This document shows positions 60,596 through 64,000 of a stretch of 64,000 nucleotides of DNA, piece after piece (positions within the stretch are counted from its first letter, which is position 1; every line of letters begins with the position of its first letter). Where the stretch lies: contig CALLAL010000009.1 of the NCBI GenBank assembly GCA_938002255.1, forward strand, positions 124,001-188,000, given 5' to 3'. This DNA is from an uncultured bacterium. GTDB lineage: Bacteria; Desulfobacterota; BSN033; UBA1163. Both the position numbers and the translations under genes were made by a program. Below the pieces are notes generated by a model. It was not told where the DNA came from. It worked only from the letters and a program-made list of their open reading frames with translations, and did not search any database.

Positions 60596-61660
60596 CTACA
60601 TGTTAATTTTGACCTTTGACATCGCTTTTTCCATGAGTAGTTCGTAGGCACTCTTTTTCCCAAGAATGGGTTCTTTTTTCTTCTGACTCCAGACCGTTTC
60701 CGGCCGGCTTTGTACTAAGAAGATATTAAAAGGAAAGGGTTTGTGTCGATCAATCGACCATTCTGTATCCTGAGGGCAACCGTAATAGTCTTCGATCTTT
60801 TTCGCATATCTTGCCAGTTCTAAAGCCTCATCATCCTCGATACATTGGATCTCCCGTCTGTCTGGAGAGACATCTCTATGGACCACTTCCTTTTTCCGAC
60901 TGTCGAAAACACATTCCGTCTCTTTGATGGAAATCTCCTTTTCAAGGATCATCGTCACCTTATCGACTACAAACTTATCAGGATTGCAGAGTCCAGCCAC
61001 TACGGTCTCTCCCAACCCCCAATTGCCTTCGATCACTACTTTGGATGGGTCGCCATTGATGGGATTGATCGTGAACATTACGCCAGCTGCCCGGGCATCA
61101 ACAATTTTTTGAACCCCTACACTGATGTGAACTTTCTCATGGGGAAAACCCATCTTCATCCGATAAGCGATCGCCCTGGGGGTGAAGAGGCTTGCCATAC
61201 ATTCTTTGATTTTTAAAAGGACTTCATCAATTCCCTGAATCCAGAGAAAAGTATCTTGCTGACCGGCAAAGCTAGCTCCAGGGAGATCTTCTGCGGTGGC
61301 ACTGGAACGTACTGCCACGGGGAGGTCCTGCATATCAAAGACGCTGGACAGGGCTTGATAGTTTGAGCTAATTTCCTCTTCCAACTTTTTAGAAAATGGA
61401 GTCTCCATCATCATTTCCTTGATTTTCCTGCTGGCTTCCTCAAGGGCAGCGATGTCCTGAGGATCGATCTTTTTCAGAATTTCTTCCACGTGTTCTTTTA
61501 AAGTGCCCGAGAAAAAGTCGAGGTAAGCATCTGTCGTGACGGAAAAACCCGGAGGCACAGGAATACCCGCCCGGATGAGTTCCCCCAGGCTGGCGTTTTT
61601 ACCTCCGACTAATGCAAGGGCTTCTTTACCTGCTCGATCAAACCAAAGTGTGTATGGCAT
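60596..61660 (-). CDS. PEP-synthase-like ATP-binding subunit, phenylphosphate synthase PpsB-like
   Basis: The 354-residue protein is only the N-terminal ATP-grasp part of PEP synthase: LVGGKNASLGELIRAGIPVP (about 18-37), AVRSSATAEDLPGASFAGQQ (about 117-136), ARAAGVMFTINPINGDPSK and GNWGLGETVVAGLCNPDKF. It has no swivelling histidine or PEP-binding domain; those functions must come from a partner, here the gene upstream at 61775-63622. This split is that of phenylphosphate synthase proteins 2 and 1. I use ATG 61660, six bases after AGGAG, rather than an ATG seven codons earlier. Confidence 0.88.
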   Translation of the reverse strand: MPYTLWFDRAGKEALALVGGKNASLGELIRAGIPVPPGFSVTTDAYLDFFSGTLKEHVEEILKKIDPQDIAALEEASRKIKEMMMETPFSKKLEEEISSNYQALSSVFDMQDLPVAVRSSATAEDLPGASFAGQQDTFLWIQGIDEVLLKIKECMASLFTPRAIAYRMKMGFPHEKVHISVGVQKIVDARAAGVMFTINPINGDPSKVVIEGNWGLGETVVAGLCNPDKFVVDKVTMILEKEISIKETECVFDSRKKEVVHRDVSPDRREIQCIEDDEALELARYAKKIEDYYGCPQDTEWSIDRHKPFPFNIFLVQSRPETVWSQKKKEPILGKKSAYELLMEKAMSKVKINM

Positions 61661-61701
61661 AGCAAACTCCTGTTCATCCATGTTGCTACGATGGGGCTGG
61701 A

Positions 61702-61752
61702 TGTTGGAGGTTACTTCCTAATCCTTTAAGCAAATTTTTTGAACCTCCAACA
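61702..61752. repeat. Inverted repeat between the two PEP-synthase-like genes
   Basis: TGTTGGAGGTT at 61702-61712 is the exact reverse complement of AACCTCCAACA at 61742-61752, with 29 bases between. In the transcript it would form a hairpin between the two coding regions; it could affect mRNA processing or relative expression. Confidence 0.7.
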
Positions 61753-61774
61753 CCAACCTCAAACGTCCTGCCTG

Positions 61775-63622
61775 TTAAGCTCTTTTCAATATTTTTACAA
61801 TTCCTGTATTTCCATCGACATGGACCGTATCACCGGTTTTGAGCACGGACGTTGCGATTCCCGTACCGGTGACGGATGGCACGCCGTACTCTCTGCAGAC
61901 AATGGCGGCATGGCTGGTGAGGCCACCGATATCTGTAATGGAGGCCTTCATCTTTGTAAAGACTGGGGCCCAAGCAGGATTGGTGGTCGGGCAGACAAGA
62001 ATCTCACCCTGCTGGACCTCCGTGATCTCCTCAAGACGCTTAACCACACGGACTTTTCCTTCAGCCACACCTGCAGAAGAGGCAAACCCCTTCAGTTCAG
62101 TAACTTCCGTTGGAACGACTGCCACGCCTTTGAGCCATTCCTTCACTTTTTCAGTTGTAATTCCCCAGAGCATAATGGTGAAGGGTTCTGCCACTTCCTC
62201 TGGCGGGGTCCCAAGGGCAGGGACCGGGGTCCATTTTTTGGCTGCCTCTAAGATCTTCTTCCTCTTTTCAGCCTTAGCCTGCCAGTATTGCCCTCCAGAA
62301 GGTACTCCTTCGCCCAAGGCCCATGTGGTGGCTAAATCTTCCATAAGATAAGGAACTTCAAAACGATTAAAAAGATAAATGTCATCGGGTTCTTTTAGAA
62401 TCCCATATTTAACAAGGACATTACCAAACTGCCTCACCTTTTCGAACCAGATGGTATGGAGCCAGTGTTCCACCCAGAAGAGATGGTCCTCTGCATATTT
62501 ATAGATGGTTCGGACGGCTTTATAGGTATCATCAAAGGATTTTTTGTCTTCATCGGTCTTAATCAGTTTACGATACTGCTCTGCTAGCTCGGCCCTCTCT
62601 TTATCAATATTAGGAAGATCTCTCTCGATCTTTTCCCCTTTTTCGATCCTTTCAATGTAACTTTTCAAATACCCAAATGGGATTTCAGGTTTGCTAATCC
62701 AGCTTCCCTCATAGTGATACCAGCCACTTCCACAGGAGACGTAGAACCAGGGATCCTTTGATTTTTCATATTCGACCAGCCAGTCTCTTCCTTCAGCAGA
62801 CTGTCTCAACTTTTCGATTTTTTCGGAAACCGAGAGATCGCTTTTGAGCAACTTGGAAAGTTCGGGAATGGCGGCGGCGATCTTTGCCAACCTTCCTAAC
62901 TCTTCTTCTGGACGAAACATCTGAACATAAGCCCCTGCAACCAGTTTGCCAATAGTACTTTCCCCAATCCCAGGAAAGAGCTTGCGGCAGGTATCCGCAA
63001 AGAGCAGATAGGCAAGATAGGCAAGGTTGAGGTATTGGAAATGAAACTGCCAACCTTTAATCATCAGATTGACCAGCCGATCCCAGCCTTCGATCAGCTC
63101 ATAGGAGGTATAAAAGCCCCTCGGTTCTGGGAAAACTTTGTCATCTTCTTCGAACTTGGGGAATTCTGTGGGAACTAAAATATTTGCCATCTCCTCTCCA
63201 AGGGCGCGAAACTTTTTAAGCCACAAGCCCCAGAGGGCATCATAATGGTCAAAGACATAAAAGACCCGCTTCTGAAATAAAGCGGCCTTCTCTCCAATGA
63301 TTTCTGGAGGGGGTGGAGCAACGGGTGTAATATACATGTAGCAGCCAACCATTCTCTGGGCAATGCCTTGAGCAGGCGGGATACAAAAGACCCGTGTAGT
63401 ATACTGGGACAATGCGATCTGCCAAGCTTCCTGAAAGATGAGGTCAAGCGGATACATGACTTCCGGTGCATGGATTTTGTCATGGAACCAGAAATGCTTC
63501 TCTTCCCACTCTTTCCTCTCTTTGCTGAAGATATAATAGGGTGGGTACATCTCCTCCCATCCTTCGAGTTCTTTTGGAAACTCCACCTCTAACGGCATAG
63601 GAAAACCTTTTTTCTCAACCAT
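61775..63622 (-). CDS. PEP-synthase-like phosphohistidine subunit, phenylphosphate synthase PpsA-like
   Basis: The 615-residue protein has about 480 residues without motifs I can name, rich in Trp and Tyr (for example YVSCGSGWYHYEGSWI), then a C-terminal swivelling domain of the PEP-utilising enzyme family: GEILVCPTTNPAWAPVFTKM and IGGLTSHAAIVCREYGVPSV, with the phosphorylated His at 571. It lacks the PEP/pyruvate TIM barrel. Size and layout match protein 1 of phenylphosphate synthase, which with the ATP-binding protein 2 phosphorylates phenol using ATP; the family also includes pairs for other hydroxylated substrates, so phenol itself is not proven. No phenylphosphate carboxylase gene is within the window. 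ATG 63622 follows AAGGAGG by seven bases. Confidence 0.85.
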   Translation of the reverse strand: MVEKKGFPMPLEVEFPKELEGWEEMYPPYYIFSKERKEWEEKHFWFHDKIHAPEVMYPLDLIFQEAWQIALSQYTTRVFCIPPAQGIAQRMVGCYMYITPVAPPPPEIIGEKAALFQKRVFYVFDHYDALWGLWLKKFRALGEEMANILVPTEFPKFEEDDKVFPEPRGFYTSYELIEGWDRLVNLMIKGWQFHFQYLNLAYLAYLLFADTCRKLFPGIGESTIGKLVAGAYVQMFRPEEELGRLAKIAAAIPELSKLLKSDLSVSEKIEKLRQSAEGRDWLVEYEKSKDPWFYVSCGSGWYHYEGSWISKPEIPFGYLKSYIERIEKGEKIERDLPNIDKERAELAEQYRKLIKTDEDKKSFDDTYKAVRTIYKYAEDHLFWVEHWLHTIWFEKVRQFGNVLVKYGILKEPDDIYLFNRFEVPYLMEDLATTWALGEGVPSGGQYWQAKAEKRKKILEAAKKWTPVPALGTPPEEVAEPFTIMLWGITTEKVKEWLKGVAVVPTEVTELKGFASSAGVAEGKVRVVKRLEEITEVQQGEILVCPTTNPAWAPVFTKMKASITDIGGLTSHAAIVCREYGVPSVTGTGIATSVLKTGDTVHVDGNTGIVKILKRA

Positions 63623-63931
63623 GCTTGCTCCTCCTTTTAGATTGAATAAATGGAATAAGTGCTTTTTTTAATTAAATCTTTCGAACTCTGACTTCACCTC
63701 CTTTTTTTAAAGATGGTTTCCCCCTCAAGGTTATGGCACTTCATTTAGCCCTTGTTTATGTTTCCAAAAGAATCCGTTTGGTTGGATGAGTCGAAGGAAG
63801 GAATCGAACCCACACCTCTATCAACAGTATGATTTATTATCTTTTTTCATTGGCCAATTGTCAATATTTTTTTTGTTATAGAGGAATTACTTAGGGTTAT
63901 GGCCTGGGGGCAAGAAATCAGGGTTTTAAGA
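63623..63931. other. Leader and promoter region of the phenylphosphate-synthase-like operon
   Basis: About 310 bases without a gene. It holds the promoter at 63836-63864 and a leader of roughly 205 bases before ATG 63622. On the minus strand, GTGTGGGTTCGATTCCTTCC (about 63800-63822) resembles a tRNA T-arm, but no cloverleaf can be built around it. Confidence 0.5.
63836..63864 (-). promoter_or_regulatory. Sigma-70 promoter with palindromic spacer
   Basis: On the minus strand TTGACA (63859-63864) and GATAAT (63836-63841) are exactly 17 bases apart. The spacer contains the perfect palindrome ATTGGCCAAT (63849-63858), a plausible repressor site placed to block RNA polymerase. Confidence 0.75.
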
Positions 63932-64000
63932 TCAGTTCAATGGGAGGGGCGTTTTTGTTGATCTTTGTCCCGACAGAAGAAGAGCAGTAAGCGCAAAGAT
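63932..64000 (-). CDS. Possible C-terminal end of a membrane protein entering from the right edge
   Basis: The minus strand has an open frame from the window edge to a TGA at 63932-63934. Its 22 codons read IFALTALLLSGQRS then TKTPLPLN, which looks like the last helix and tail of a membrane transporter. Too short to be sure. Confidence 0.3.
   Translation of the reverse strand: MFALTALLLSGQRSTKTPLPLN

Noticed and set aside
63794-63825. tRNA gene on the minus strand
   Set aside because: A T-arm-like GGTTCGATTCC is present, but no anticodon arm, D-arm or matching acceptor stem can be found upstream.

Overview
The window reads as a chromosomal stretch of an anaerobic, Desulfobacterota-like bacterium (Deltaproteobacteria in the wide sense), probably with syntrophic or aromatic/branched-acid metabolism. 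I infer this from family content, not from a marker gene: a ferredoxin-dependent 2-oxoacid oxidoreductase, several rubrerythrin/ferritin-like and rubredoxin proteins, a DUF6178 protein, the radical-SAM/DUF2344 plus RNase G pair, coenzyme-B12 acyl-CoA mutase genes, a split PEP-synthase-like pair resembling phenylphosphate synthase, and a probable selenoprotein. There is no rRNA, complete tRNA, CRISPR array, insertion sequence or prophage. Coding density is high, with many ATGA start/stop overlaps.

Layout. 1-1003 (minus): partial FAD oxidoreductase of the type fused to selenide, water dikinase, preceded by a 53-residue membrane protein with an in-frame TGA that is best read as selenocysteine. 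1070-8750: MFS transporter, then on the plus strand an acylating semialdehyde dehydrogenase, ferritin-like protein, gamma carbonic anhydrase, acyl-CoA mutase large and small subunits and a PaaK-like CoA ligase. 8791-24944 (minus): redox and oxygen-protection block (rubredoxin, rubrerythrins, P1B ATPase, PfpI), a korDABC-type oxidoreductase whose beta subunit carries a cytochrome-b5-like domain, then small conserved proteins, a degenerate receiver, an NtrC-type regulator, a stand-alone LigD phosphoesterase domain, a tandem flavodoxin-fold protein and an EamA transporter.

25296-36776: Leu/Phe/Val-type dehydrogenase, 4-OT tautomerase, HTH/zinc-ribbon regulator, DUF456, a MetE-like protein, groES-groEL with a clear promoter and terminator, DUF6178, then RNase G and the radical SAM protein on the minus strand. 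36902-42099: promoter, cobalamin riboswitch and intrinsic terminator ahead of tonB-btuF-btuC-btuD, with a threonine ammonia-lyase overlapping the end. 42172-53063: NYN-domain protein, exported beta-propeller, PxpC/PxpB, a five-domain S1 protein, a gap with a 19-bp perfect inverted repeat, and ftsE-ftsX-envC-ctpA.

53153-64000: hydroxypyruvate isomerase-like, tartronate semialdehyde reductase-like and aldehyde dehydrogenase genes, a PIN-domain remnant, an M24 peptidase gene carrying three in-frame stop codons, an MFS transporter, a HypE-like AIR-synthase protein, and a two-gene phenylphosphate-synthase-like operon with its own promoter and terminator.

How it fits together. B12 is a thread: the riboswitch-controlled uptake operon could supply the cofactor of the B12-dependent mutase. 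The mutase has non-standard residues at three positions that normally define substrate and chemistry and sits beside a CoA ligase, so it may isomerise an unusual acyl-CoA. Split PEP-synthase-like proteins suggest activation of a phenolic or other hydroxylated substrate by phosphorylation. Short ORFs at both edges show that two transcription units continue outside the window.
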